This document shows positions 45,777 through 54,230 of a stretch of 54,669 nucleotides of DNA, one piece after another. The stretch comes from Puniceicoccales bacterium. Its GTDB lineage: Bacteria > Verrucomicrobiota > Verrucomicrobiia > Opitutales > JAIRKQ01. The notes under the pieces were generated by a model that had not been told where the DNA came from, ran no database searches, and was given only the letters and a program-made list of their open reading frames with translations. Numbering within the stretch: position 1 is the stretch's first letter; every line of letters begins with the position of its first letter. The stretch lies in assembly GCA_031268175.1 (NCBI GenBank), contig JAIRXR010000009.1, forward strand, positions 1 through 54,669, given 5' to 3'. Made by a program: the position numbers and the translations under genes.

Positions 45777-45980
45777 CCGTGGAACACATTTCCAAATCGC
45801 GTGCACTGCGCGGCCATGCGCCCACTCGCCCAGCAAGTAAAAGGCTAAAAACCAGTGGTATGTTTGACGTTTTTGCCGTAGAAATACGCAGTTTGAGAAT
45901 GTGCAATTTTGGCCGATGCAGCAGTAGCGTAGCGCCAACGTTTTTATTTTTGGCGAAATTGCAAAATTTTCATCTCTTGC

Positions 45981-46009
45981 TTGACATAGCGCAACACGCA
46001 TGCTAATTC
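45981..46009 (+). promoter_or_regulatory. Promoter of the acidic effector-like gene
   Basis: TTGACA (45981-45986), 17-bp spacer, TAATTC (46004-46009) preceded by an extended TGC. The predicted start of transcription is at about 46016, exactly the GTG start codon. The same TTGACA-to-start distance (35-36 nt) is seen upstream of the OTU-like gene. Confidence 0.55.
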
Positions 46010-46015
46010 ATCAGC

Positions 46016-47176
46016 GTGAATATAAATTATATTTCTAATAATGAGGTCGGTGACGCGCACATCACCGCAACGAATGAAGCTGTGAAACAATCGAGTGAGC
46101 AGCTCACATCTGTCAAAGTAGTTGCGCAAATCGATACACAGCTACAAAATGAAAACGAGCCAATGGCGATTAAAAGGCCGCTGAGCGAGATTCCTGTTAT
46201 GGTCGAAGAATCCGACACCGGTGATTCGCAGAGTGATAAAAATATTTCTGCGGGCGAGGAATCTGGCGAACCACAGGGGTCAAGCTCTGCGACTCCACTC
46301 AAGGAAATCGAACCTTCATCCGAAAGTAAGTCGCCGAATGGCATATCGGAGGAAACCGGTGACTTCGATGCCGATATTCGCAGAGAAAACGAGGATGTTC
46401 CAGAGATGAAGGAACGGAGCGAATTGCGGACTCCCAGCCCTGTGGTCGCGGCGGAAGTTGATGCTACCGATCCGATGAAACAGTTCCCTGGGGTTCTCCG
46501 GCTGGTGGGTTTAATCAATGAAAAGTGTGGCAATGAAAAGTGTGACCAAGAAACGGAGACGTTGCTGGGACTTGCGAAAATCAAACAAATGGAGGGACAA
46601 TTTCGCGAAAAATATGATGCTGAAGTGGGCTTTGACGAAATAAAGTATAGCATTCTTAAAATCTGGCCTAAAAACATTGTGTGGTACCACATCGAAAGCT
46701 ATAAGACGTTTTCTGCTTTTATAAGCCCCATAAACAATGCGTTGAACAGAATTGAAGAGGAGTCGCAGCAGATAAAAACTTTTGATCAGCTGCACGATTT
46801 TTGCAAAGTTTTTGAAGGGGCCTGCCTTGACGCCAGGCTTGAAAAATTGCTCGCGCTCGGGGAAAGCGATGAGATAAAGTACGCCGTTAAATACCAAAGC
46901 AAAGATTCCCTCATGAATTGTATTTACAGCGAACTGATAACTCTCGCCGACAAGCGCAAAGCAGAAGGGCTTAACGCATTTGCCACGATGGCCGAAGCGC
47001 GAGATTTCATTGTTGGACGCAGCATCATCGGATCCGAGGTTACGGCCGAAGATGGCTCAAAGGTTACAGTCACGGATGAAATGCTTACAGAAGCCCTGAA
47101 AATAGCAAATTCGTATCGCCTCTTCGCTGAGAGTTATGACGAGGAGACCGCGGAAAAGCAATCTGAAAATTCCTAA
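46016..47176 (+). CDS. Acidic effector-like protein of unknown function
   Basis: I do not recognise this 386-aa protein. Residues about 1-145 are Ser/Glu/Asp-rich and probably disordered; the rest is helical, including PGVLRLVGLINEKCGNEKCD, IKYSILKIWPKNIVWY and YCVKYQSKDSLMNC-like segments. It ends in an acidic tail. Such an unstructured N terminus is usual in type III substrates, and SctSTU are present, but secretion is inferred only. No signal peptide or membrane helix is visible. A shared TTGACA box and near-leaderless start link it to the OTU-like gene. It resembles the gene at 51146-52426 in composition but not in sequence I can align. Confidence 0.6.
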   Translation: MNINYISNNEVGDAHITATNEAVKQSSEQLTSVKVVAQIDTQLQNENEPMAIKRPLSEIPVMVEESDTGDSQSDKNISAGEESGEPQGSSSATPLKEIEPSSESKSPNGISEETGDFDADIRRENEDVPEMKERSELRTPSPVVAAEVDATDPMKQFPGVLRLVGLINEKCGNEKCDQETETLLGLAKIKQMEGQFREKYDAEVGFDEIKYSILKIWPKNIVWYHIESYKTFSAFISPINNALNRIEEESQQIKTFDQLHDFCKVFEGACLDARLEKLLALGESDEIKYAVKYQSKDSLMNCIYSELITLADKRKAEGLNAFATMAEARDFIVGRSIIGSEVTAEDGSKVTVTDEMLTEALKIANSYRLFAESYDEETAEKQSENS

Positions 47177-47266
47177 CTTCTTGGTAGAAGCCGGGAGCGC
47201 AAACCGAATTGTGGCCTTTTCGCGGCAACGCGCCGCAGCTGGGCCGCTGTTTAGTGCGCCGGCATT

Positions 47267-47497
47267 TCATTCGGCGCAGCGGACATCCCGTGATCTAAGC
47301 AGCGGCAGGTAGCGCCCGATTGTTTCCAAATCCCAGTACCACCACTTGATTTGAAGTAGCTTTTCGATGTCGCCGTCGGAAAATCTTTTCCCAATCGGGC
47401 GTGGTGTCGTCAGCCCCATCCAGGAACATTGCGCAATCGTCGAATGACCCACCGCGGTAGTACCCGGCATGGCAGGAAAAATCGCCGGCGATGACGT
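47267..47497 (-). pseudogene. CatB/Vat-type xenobiotic acyltransferase pseudogene
   Basis: Minus strand. Near the 5' part, one frame reads HVIAGDFSCHAGYYRGGSFDDCA, which is the N-terminal block of CatB-type hexapeptide acyltransferases (YSYYSGYYxGxSFxDCA). About 30 nt later another frame reads PIGKRFSDGDIEKLLQIKWW then YWDLETIGRYLPLL, the family's C-terminal block. Everything in between (about 100 residues of left-handed beta-helix) is missing, and the two parts are in different frames. A stop precedes the N block. This is an internal-deletion, frameshifted relic. A second, truncated member lies at 52712-53158. Confidence 0.8.
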
Positions 47498-47619
47498 GCT
47501 TTGACTTTGCTGGTTACTTTATTTTACACGAATCGCGATAACTTTTTAAAAATCGCACTGCTCCATTAAAAATTTCACTCCAATGGAGCAGAAATGTGGC
47601 CAATTTCCAACACGATTAG

Positions 47620-48321
47620 TCACACAACGGCAAATGAAATCCTGAGATTTCCATTTTTATTTTTGATTTTCGTCACCTCAAAATTTCCGATTTCGATTGT
47701 GGAAGCGAGGTGTGTTCCTCCGCATGGAATTGGTTTATAGTTTCCGATTTGAACTGTGCGGAGTATTTCCTTGGGCGGCATTGGATATGGCAGTTTATAA
47801 AACCTTTTCTCAAAATCCTCGCAATTTGTTTCAAAAATTGCAATTGGAAGATTCGCCTCGATTGCCATTTTCATGGCATCTGTAGCGGCATCCCGTTCGC
47901 AAGTGCCAGTTCCCGTGAATTCCACGTAGGCTTCATTTGGGAAGCAGTGCGCCTTCGTTGCGACTATTCCGTTGCAAATTGACTCCGCGACATTGCTTAG
48001 CAAATGTCCCGCAGAGTGGTATCGCATGTGCAAAGTCCTAGCGACACCATCCAAGGCGCACAGGCAGTCCTCTCCTGTCAAAATTTCCGTATACTTCCCG
48101 CCGATGTAGTGTTTTATTATTTCACCATCCTTCCTAACACTGGTTAGATCGAGTACAATGTCGCGACATTTTATTGTACCGACGTCCGATGGTTGCCCTC
48201 CGCCCTGTGGGTAAAACACCGTACGGTCCAAAACCAAATAGGTGCCCTTTTCATCCACCGCAATGGAAATGACCTTTGTGGCAGCTTCAAATATGTATGA
48301 ATTTTCTGCGAACAGTTGCAT
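47620..48321 (-). CDS. AlaX-like alanyl-tRNA editing hydrolase
   Basis: Stand-alone editing domain that deacylates Ser- or Gly-mischarged tRNA(Ala). The two zinc-binding motifs are HSAGHLLSNVAE and PCGGTHLAST, with N-terminal FYPQGGGQPSDVGTI typical of AlaX. Without a fused synthetase (233 aa) it is the AlaX-M type. The ATG at 48321 has GGAG 8 nt upstream; ATG 48327 and a TTG at 48342 are alternatives. It lies between the acyltransferase relic and a divergent P-loop kinase gene. Confidence 0.88.
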   Translation of the reverse strand: MQLFAENSYIFEAATKVISIAVDEKGTYLVLDRTVFYPQGGGQPSDVGTIKCRDIVLDLTSVRKDGEIIKHYIGGKYTEILTGEDCLCALDGVARTLHMRYHSAGHLLSNVAESICNGIVATKAHCFPNEAYVEFTGTGTCERDAATDAMKMAIEANLPIAIFETNCEDFEKRFYKLPYPMPPKEILRTVQIGNYKPIPCGGTHLASTIEIGNFEVTKIKNKNGNLRISFAVV

Positions 48322-48626
48322 GGTCATCACTCCGGCGATCAAAGCGTACCATGGCGCGAAGGCAACAATTTTTACGCTTGAGATTTGTCGTATTGCCCTA
48401 GTGGCGTGTGCGTTAAATGGCGCACATCTAATGGCAAAGTTCCGTTGGCGTCAAAATTGTGTACATTCTGGGAAAATTTTGCTTTCTGCCGAAAATTTAT
48501 TTACGTCATGGCGCTTGATCCATGGACTGGCATTTTGGTCAAAAAACTTTCAAAAACATCAACTGGAAGTGTGATTTTTGCCACCCAAGAAGCAAAATTT
48601 CATGGGAAATTTTTGGCAAAAGGGTC
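48322..48626. other. Divergent non-coding interval
   Basis: This 305-nt interval separates the divergent AlaX and kinase genes. I see no RNA gene, repeat or strong promoter in it. A 40-codon frame (ATG 48508 to TGA 48630) overlaps the kinase ATG as ATGA, but its sequence matches no family, so I do not call it a gene. Confidence 0.4.
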
Positions 48627-49136
48627 ATGATTTTCGGGCCGAGTGCATCCGGTAAGTCAACGATTGCGAACGCGCTCGGTAAAAAATTTGGCGTTCCGGT
48701 TCACCACCTCGATCGGCTCTGCTTCCTGCCGAACACTTTTTGGGTTCCACGACCGGTTGAAGAATTCCAAAAATTGCACGAAGCGGCCGTCAACTCGAGA
48801 GAGTGGATAATCGACGGAAATTACACTAGCCTCATGGCTTCTCGCATTGCGCGCGCGACGGCGATAATTTGGCTAGACCCACCTGCAATCGGGTGCATTT
48901 TCAGGTTCTACGGAAGATTTTTTAGAAAGCACCGCCGCCAAACTCCCTACGCCGGCCTGCTCGAAGGTGCCGATGAAAAATTTACGCTCGTTGCAATTAA
49001 GCACATCATTCGCCACAAAATGAAGAGACAGTTTTTTCTAAAATTGATCGGACACTTTCCAGCCGAGAAAGTTTTCCACATGAACTCATTCGAAATGATC
49101 AAGGATTTTTGCGAAAAGATCGGGACTGAGTTGTAA
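48627..49136 (+). CDS. P-loop kinase of the topology-modulation/adenylate-kinase-like family
   Basis: A 169-aa AAA/P-loop protein: MIFGPSASGKSTIANALGKK with Walker A, VHHLDRLCFLP (lid-type), REWIIDGNYTSLM, and AIIWLDPPAIGCIF. This matches the 'DNA topology modulation protein' group of small kinases, related to adenylate and shikimate kinases, with no proven substrate. The ATG at 48627 has AAAGGG before it. It has the usual length. It is neither adk nor cmk by motif. Confidence 0.8.
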   Translation: MIFGPSASGKSTIANALGKKFGVPVHHLDRLCFLPNTFWVPRPVEEFQKLHEAAVNSREWIIDGNYTSLMASRIARATAIIWLDPPAIGCIFRFYGRFFRKHRRQTPYAGLLEGADEKFTLVAIKHIIRHKMKRQFFLKLIGHFPAEKVFHMNSFEMIKDFCEKIGTEL

Positions 49137-49246
49137 TTCACAGCAAAAATGCACTTGCCTTTGCAATAAAAAATTGCGAATGTCCCAGTTGGTGAATTTG
49201 TTTTTGTTCATAGTTTCTATGGCTATTTTTCTTGTTGTCAGTGATT

Positions 49247-49274
49247 TTGCAACTGCGCCGCGGAACTGTATAAT
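49247..49274 (+). promoter_or_regulatory. Strong promoter before the Sel1 remnant
   Basis: TTGCAA (49247-49252), 16-bp spacer and a perfect TATAAT (49269-49274). Transcription would begin near 49281, four bases before an ATG at 49285. Confidence 0.65.
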
Positions 49275-49284
49275 GGTGGCGATA

Positions 49285-49513
49285 TGGCAATCACCCAGAA
49301 AGTGAAAATCTATAAACTTCTATGCGCGCCGGTGCAATTTCGACACATGGTGGCAAAGAACGCGGTGACGCAATGGAACAATGCAAGTTGGGCTTGATGT
49401 ACGCCATAGGCGAACACGTCGAATGTGATTACAAAAAGGCGTTCCACTGGTTTTTTCTAGCGGCTAAACAGGAGAATTCTGCGGCGAGACGTACCCTGAG
49501 AAGCAGAAAATGA
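49285..49513 (+). pseudogene. Sel1-repeat protein, short and probably frameshifted
   Basis: The frame from ATG 49322 (63 aa) holds one Sel1 repeat: EQCKLGLMYAIGEHVECDYK then KAFHWFFLAAKQENSAARR. The frame from ATG 49285, right behind the promoter, reads MAITQKVKIYKLL, a plausible N terminus, but it is one base out of register with the repeat and stops after 37 codons. The simplest reading is a single-base shift between about 49320 and 49345 that broke a small Sel1 protein. Alternatively the 63-aa frame is expressed alone. Sel1 proteins in host-associated bacteria often act as adaptors or effectors. Confidence 0.5.
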
Positions 49514-49552
49514 CGAAAATGGATAAATTCGCGAAAACCAACCAACTAGATG

Positions 49553-49752
49553 TTGACAACGCACAGTAGTTTGTGCATTTGTAAAAGCGTGGAGTTGGTA
49601 ACTGCGAGTTTGTCGAGTCGTTTGGCTCTACTTCGCCTTTTTCCCGTTGCCGTGGTTTTGCCCTGAGGGGTGTACCTAATTGGAACACACGGATCTTATT
49701 CTTACCGATCCCATCTTTTGGCGGGTTTTGCCCGGATCGGCATTTTCATTTT
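49553..49752 (+). promoter_or_regulatory. Leader of brnQ with attenuator-like alternative hairpins
   Basis: TTGACA at 49553-49558 marks a possible -35, though the -10 is poor. In the leader CCGATCC (49705-49711) pairs with GGATCGG (49734-49740), enclosing a GGG/CCC stem, and is followed by a T-rich run (49741-49752): a terminator shape. The same GATCC can instead pair with an upstream GGATC (49691-49695), which would block it. This is the arrangement of a transcription attenuator. No T-box signature or leader peptide with Leu/Val/Ile runs could be confirmed. Confidence 0.45.
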
Positions 49753-49773
49753 TACTCTACGGGAATTTTTATC

Positions 49774-50928
49774 ATGCATGAGTTGGTTATTACATGCGGT
49801 TTCGTATTATTTGGCATGTTTTTTGGAGCGGGAAACTTGGTATTTTCGCTAAAAATAGGGCAGGCAACCGCGGGAAACTGGATCCCGGGCTTTTTGGGTC
49901 TGATACTATCCGACGTTGTTTTGTCATTTTTCGGACTCTTTTTCGTCATAAAACGACACAACGGCAACAGTGCCGAATTTTTTGGAGAAGTCGGAACTTT
50001 TGCAAAGATCGCTTTGCCGTTTCTGGCCCTATCCCTACTCGGACCATTTGGAGTTGCGCCTAGGTGCATTGCGGTGGCTTACGGCGGGATGAGGCACCTA
50101 ATTCCGGAACTGCCACTCTGGGCATTCAGTGCTATGTTCTGCGCGGCGGCTTTTTTCATCGGCCTAAGCGGACAGCGTGTGGTCAATGTGATAGGGAAAT
50201 GCATGGCGCCAATTCTGCTGGCGTCCATGGGAATTTTATTTGTGTCTGGGGCCATGCATCCACACGAGCTGGAGTATCCTCTGTCTCCGATGGAGTCACT
50301 GCGGGAAGGATTTGTTACCGGATACCAAACCATGGATTTGCTTTTGGCCTTCTTCGCGGCAACGCTGATTTTTTCCCAAATACGGGAATCGCTCCCTTCC
50401 AACATATCGAAGAAAGATGCGACGAAAATCGCCATAAAATCTAGCATTTTTGCGTCCATATTGCTCGCGTTGGTGTACTTTTGCATGGTTTTTCTCGGAT
50501 CCCACTTCGCATTTCTACTGAGAGAGACGCAGCCTTCGGCAATACTGGTGACCATAGCGAACCACCTTGCCGGCAATTACGCAGCGCTGTTCATTGCCGT
50601 AATCATGACACTGGCGTGCTTCACCAGCGTCGCTCCGCTAAACGCCATGTACACAAAATACATGCACTCTTTGTTAAAATTACGCGACGACCGATTTGGC
50701 ACCGTGCTGCTCGGAACCACCGTAGCATCTTTTTCGATATCGCTGTTCGACTTCGGCGGAATAGTAGGATTTCTGGCCCCTGCACTCGAGGCGCTGTATC
50801 CGAGCATTGTCGTGCTAACGGCAGCCAGCATTTTCATAAAAAAACGATATACTCTGAAAAAGATACTGTTCTATGGGGTACTGGGGATCGTTTTGCTGCG
50901 TTCCATATTTCACAGTTTTCAGTTTTAA
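49774..50928 (+). CDS. brnQ: Branched-chain amino acid permease BrnQ
   Basis: Inner-membrane Na+/H+ symporter for Leu, Ile and Val, LIVCS family. 384 aa, about 11-12 helices. FGMFFGAGNLVFSLKIGQAT is the N-terminal signature. GPFGVAPRCIAVAYGG and AALFIAVIMTLACFTSVAPL are further family blocks. It ends in a hydrophobic helix and basic tail. Chlamydia-like organisms use such carriers to draw amino acids from hosts. Expression may be controlled by the leader structure just upstream. Confidence 0.9.
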   Translation: MHELVITCGFVLFGMFFGAGNLVFSLKIGQATAGNWIPGFLGLILSDVVLSFFGLFFVIKRHNGNSAEFFGEVGTFAKIALPFLALSLLGPFGVAPRCIAVAYGGMRHLIPELPLWAFSAMFCAAAFFIGLSGQRVVNVIGKCMAPILLASMGILFVSGAMHPHELEYPLSPMESLREGFVTGYQTMDLLLAFFAATLIFSQIRESLPSNISKKDATKIAIKSSIFASILLALVYFCMVFLGSHFAFLLRETQPSAILVTIANHLAGNYAALFIAVIMTLACFTSVAPLNAMYTKYMHSLLKLRDDRFGTVLLGTTVASFSISLFDFGGIVGFLAPALEALYPSIVVLTAASIFIKKRYTLKKILFYGVLGIVLLRSIFHSFQF

Positions 50929-51145
50929 AGCGGGCAGCCCCGTAGCTCCATTCGGAATTTCCGGGGTATAAAAATCTGCCAACGGTTAATGGACAACCGA
51001 GCTTAAACACACGGCACCGTCAGAAACACAACCCTTCGACATTGCGCTGCCACAAATGCGCCTTTCCCAATGCAAATGATTGCAGTTTTACATTGCTCAA
51101 TCGATTCGTTCGGATAGCGGGCACCCACTATCCATGCCAAACGAA

Positions 51146-52426
51146 CTAAACTGCAACGGCTTCGTCGTCGTCCACAGTCAAATTTGCCCTATTTTGGAGC
51201 AACTCCCACACTTTCTTGCCACTCGATCCGTCCGGAAGCTTTTCTAACGTGTCGATACCATCTTTAACTTCCTTGGAAAGGATCATTTTGAAATGTAACT
51301 TGTCATCTCCACAGAGCAAATACATAAGCTCAAATAAAGTATAACTCCCTTTTTTGACTTTACCGTAGAACTTTTCGAAAATATCAGCGATGTCATTATT
51401 TTCTTCCTTCGCTTCCTGATAGGCGTCGTATGCGAGTATCAATTTTTCTGGCGAAAAATATATGTCTCTCGCATCGAAAATCTCAACTTTTGTACGATTG
51501 ATCTTGCCTAGAAATACTATGCTACCTTCGGCATCGACTACGTACTTCACCTTGTCTCTAAACACATTAGCAAACTCTTTATGGCAGACACTTTTTAAAT
51601 TCTCCGTCTCTTCTGCATTCTCCATCTTTTCTGCATTCTCCGTCTCTTCTGCATTCTCCGTCTTTTCTGGATCACCGAACATTAGATTTTGGGATAGCCA
51701 AAAAATGAATGGCAGCCCGTGTTCGCCATTCATAAATGGCTCCAAATCTCGCCTAAGGCCGAGTGCAATATTTTTTTGATTCGAAAAAAGACATAACACC
51801 TTTTCATTTTGCGTAAATTTCTCAAGGATTGTCACAAGTTCTCCACAGCTGCACACATCCGAATTAGTTTTGATCACTCCTAGGATTTCTTTCATTGTCT
51901 GAAGCAAGCCGTCTACATGCTTATCTTCTACGACCGCATGAGTTTCTTTATAGACGCAAAGCACTTTTATGTTCGAGATCATAGTTTTAAATGATTCCAG
52001 TGCTTCCTTTGAGCCATCGCACATTTTCTCATTGTCAGAGATAAATTTCCTAGATCTATTTTTTATATTTTCGAGATTCGACATCACCCACTCATATGTT
52101 TCCTTCAAAGACGCCCCCTCCTTAAGCTCGCCGGACTTTTCAGTGGAATCAATATTCACCGAAGGCTCAATCTCCGGCTTACTATTAGACGATACGTCGT
52201 TGGCATGCGGTTGTTCGTCAACTGTTACCTGTCTTAAAATCAGCGACTTTTCCATAGCTTCGCCCGATTCCACCACTTCCCTGTCCCCAAAAGAAACTTT
52301 GTTCTCCGCCGATGCCAACGGCTGAAGAGATCTATCATTTTGTGCTTTGTCAGGAAACTCCGGCACATCGCCCAAAACAACTGAACGATGATTGTTACAC
52401 AAAACTTCATTTGCACGTTTTAACAT
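51146..52426 (-). CDS. Large acidic protein with Glu-rich tandem repeat, unknown
   Basis: I do not recognise this 426-aa protein. It is acidic, without membrane helices or signal peptide. Residues 1-110 look disordered. Middle and C-terminal parts are helical (SCGELVTILEKFTQNEKVL, FEKFYGKVKKGSYTLFELMY). In between lies a repeat of ENAE[EK][TM] hexads. It starts at an ATG preceded by AGGATATAAT, giving a ribosome site (AGGA); TTGACA on the minus strand lies at 52481-52486. It looks like a secreted effector in type, but no homology supports this. Its codon use is more A/T-rich than the core genes. Confidence 0.6.
   Translation of the reverse strand: MLKRANEVLCNNHRSVVLGDVPEFPDKAQNDRSLQPLASAENKVSFGDREVVESGEAMEKSLILRQVTVDEQPHANDVSSNSKPEIEPSVNIDSTEKSGELKEGASLKETYEWVMSNLENIKNRSRKFISDNEKMCDGSKEALESFKTMISNIKVLCVYKETHAVVEDKHVDGLLQTMKEILGVIKTNSDVCSCGELVTILEKFTQNEKVLCLFSNQKNIALGLRRDLEPFMNGEHGLPFIFWLSQNLMFGDPEKTENAEETENAEKMENAEETENLKSVCHKEFANVFRDKVKYVVDAEGSIVFLGKINRTKVEIFDARDIYFSPEKLILAYDAYQEAKEENNDIADIFEKFYGKVKKGSYTLFELMYLLCGDDKLHFKMILSKEVKDGIDTLEKLPDGSSGKKVWELLQNRANLTVDDDEAVAV
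51600..51671 (-). repeat. 18-bp tandem repeat, four copies, in frame
   Basis: Four units of 18 bp within the 51146-52426 gene (plus-strand unit TTCTCCGTCTCTTCTGCA, with one or two differences per copy; the last copy is imperfect). Each adds six residues of ENAE-type sequence. The unit is a multiple of three, so copy number can change without breaking the frame. Confidence 0.85.
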
Positions 52427-52600
52427 ATTATATCCTGGTTATTTCTTGCGGGATTTATGCTTGGCGTAAAATCCTGAGCCTGTCAACCAAGGAAATTTCT
52501 CAAATTTGAAATTAGTAAAATTTTTAAGAAAAAATGTGTGAATTGAAATTTTCAAATGAGCTGTGAATTCACTCGCTTCGAAAATTCAAAAAAATGAACG

Positions 52601-52703
52601 GCACCCTCGCATGGTAGCATAGCCGCACTACCATCGACGGCTGAAGGCTTAGCGAACGTGTTCGGGGTGGGAACGTGTATTTCACTTCGCCTATGTCCAC
52701 TAG
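52601..52703 (-). pseudogene. Degenerate 5S rRNA copy
   Basis: On the minus strand this matches the intact 5S gene at 54275-54391, including an identical stretch from CCGCACTACC to TGAAGGCTT (52623-52650), with about a dozen changes over 92 nt. Near the RNA 3' side seven or more bases of helix I are missing, and two changes break the GTGCGGC/GCCGTGC helix. It therefore looks like a pseudogene rather than a working second 5S. It begins immediately behind the stop of the truncated acyltransferase gene. Confidence 0.75.
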
Positions 52704-52711
52704 CAACGGGA

Positions 52712-53158
52712 TTAATTGCTCGCGACAACGCTGTTCGCCCCAATGATCGCACCATCTCCGATGTGGACACCGGGCAATATTGTCGCATTTTGGCCGATCC
52801 AAACATCATTCCCTACTAGCGTGTCGCCCTTCACTGTCATTTTTTCCAGTGGAGGAACGGGTGCGCCGAAAGCATCGAAAATATGAAAGGGAAATGTCGA
52901 AACGCTGCCCATGGAGTGGTTGGCTCCATTCATAATGAATTCAACGCCCTTCGCTATTTGACAAAATTTTCCGATAACAAGCCTATCTCCGTAGAAGTCG
53001 TAGTGGTGCGTAACGTGACTTTCAAAATCGGTATCACCGAAATAGGTAAAATCTCCAACGGCAATATTTTTGTTTTTTACCGTAGGCTTCACATATGTGA
53101 CCGTGTCTATACCCGGAATCGGGAAAACCACATTCGGACCTGGGATTGAATTTTTCAC
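52712..53158 (-). CDS. Truncated xenobiotic acyltransferase (CatB/Vat family)
   Basis: Hexapeptide-repeat acyltransferase of 148 aa, where the family has about 200-220. Present are AVGDFTYFGD (N block), VIGKFCQIAKGVEFIMNGAN (catalytic His in the ANHSM part) and VGNDVWIGQNATILPGVHIG. The chain ends at GANSVVASN, where relatives continue with D-V-P-P-Y-x-I-V-G-G-N-P-A-K and a C-terminal helix. Just 9 nt behind the stop begins the degenerate 5S. So the gene was probably cut by recombination. It may be inactive, but the catalytic part is open and intact. It is the second gene of a pair with FkbM (7 nt gap). Confidence 0.72.
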   Translation of the reverse strand: MKNSIPGPNVVFPIPGIDTVTYVKPTVKNKNIAVGDFTYFGDTDFESHVTHHYDFYGDRLVIGKFCQIAKGVEFIMNGANHSMGSVSTFPFHIFDAFGAPVPPLEKMTVKGDTLVGNDVWIGQNATILPGVHIGDGAIIGANSVVASN

Positions 53159-53165
53159 GGCTGCA

Positions 53166-54206
53166 TTAAACCATTTCCGCTATCAGCATGGTTTCTGAAA
53201 AAACATTGCCATCTATGGCTTTAACTATGCGAAATTTATATCCCAAATTCCAGGATTCCAGGAGAGGTTTTATGTCAAAAAAATCACTCTCATTGTGATA
53301 TATGCAAATCATTAGAGTAGGCTTTTGTGATTTTATCGTTTTTTCTGCTCCCCGCAGCATATATTGCTCAAAGCCTTCAATATCAGCTTTTATCAGACCA
53401 ATTTGCAAATTATTCTTTTCCACAAAGGTGTCCACTGTCGTTACTTGCACACTATCTGAAATACTGCAGGTTAAATCAATGTGTCTAACAAAGCTGCTCC
53501 CAGGTCCTTGCAAATACGCATTTCTTGTTTCGTTTCTGTCTCCCAATCCTATATTTACTGGAACTACATTTTGCAAATCATTCATTTCTATAGTCTTCAG
53601 TAACAGCTCGTATAAGGTGGGCACGGGCTCAAAAGAAAAAACTTTTTCACGAGTATATGGTGATAAAATCAAGGCGGAATCTCCCACATACGCACCAATA
53701 TCCAGTATGCATTTACTTGCGATTTTATCCAAAGTTGCGAGGGTATTCATGTGCAATTTGTGGTAAAAAATCGATGGCTCAAATGAATTTATCGGGAGAA
53801 AATATCCCATACAGGCAAAGCAATCTCCGGCCTTTATGATGTTATTCTGCATATTGACAGTTATCTTAGCTAAAATTTTCTCCTCATGCGCATCCGTCAA
53901 TATTAATTCTCCAGCAATCGCTCGCTGGAGGCGGGAAAGTATCTTATGCACAGTTAAAATGCTATCACTGTCCAAACCACGCAACAATTTAAGATATCTT
54001 TCTTTGAACAAAGGGCTGTCAAAATTTTGCACCAAGGGACGCAGGATTCCCTCCATGTCGCATCCGCTCACATACAAATAAAATTTTGTCTGTTTATGCT
54101 CACTTAGCCTTATGAGGCGCTTAATTTTTTGATAAAAAAAGCGCATAGAGCACACCAGAAGCAAGCTGCAAACCAATGAAGCTAATATTATAAAATTGAA
54201 ATCCAT
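53166..54206 (-). CDS. Membrane-anchored FkbM-family methyltransferase
   Basis: A 346-aa protein with one N-terminal helix (ILASLVCSLLLVCSMRFFY), then a helical region of unknown role, and from about residue 160 the FkbM methyltransferase domain: CILDIGAYVGDSALILSP (SAM binding), VFSFEPVPTLYELLLK, VTTVDTFVEKNN and IGLIKADIEGFEQYMLRGAE. Such enzymes O-methylate sugars or lipids. It is more A/T-rich than most of the window, which together with its position between two 5S copies suggests transfer. The downstream acyltransferase follows after 7 nt. The left-edge gene is a possible relative. Confidence 0.85.
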   Translation of the reverse strand: MDFNFIILASLVCSLLLVCSMRFFYQKIKRLIRLSEHKQTKFYLYVSGCDMEGILRPLVQNFDSPLFKERYLKLLRGLDSDSILTVHKILSRLQRAIAGELILTDAHEEKILAKITVNMQNNIIKAGDCFACMGYFLPINSFEPSIFYHKLHMNTLATLDKIASKCILDIGAYVGDSALILSPYTREKVFSFEPVPTLYELLLKTIEMNDLQNVVPVNIGLGDRNETRNAYLQGPGSSFVRHIDLTCSISDSVQVTTVDTFVEKNNLQIGLIKADIEGFEQYMLRGAEKTIKSQKPTLMICIYHNESDFFDIKPLLESWNLGYKFRIVKAIDGNVFSETMLIAEMV

Positions 54207-54230
54207 CCCAATAAAACAAATTTATGGATT

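Noticed and set aside
45779..46006. A 75-codon frame between ftsK and the acidic protein
   Set aside because: It overlaps the promoter of the next gene and has no ribosome site.
48508..48630. A 40-codon frame overlapping the kinase ATG
   Set aside because: Overlap of ATGA type is suggestive, but there is no ribosome site, family or conserved feature to support it.
51600..51671. Short repeats that might be a CRISPR array
   Set aside because: The 18-bp units are contiguous without spacers and keep the reading frame of a protein.
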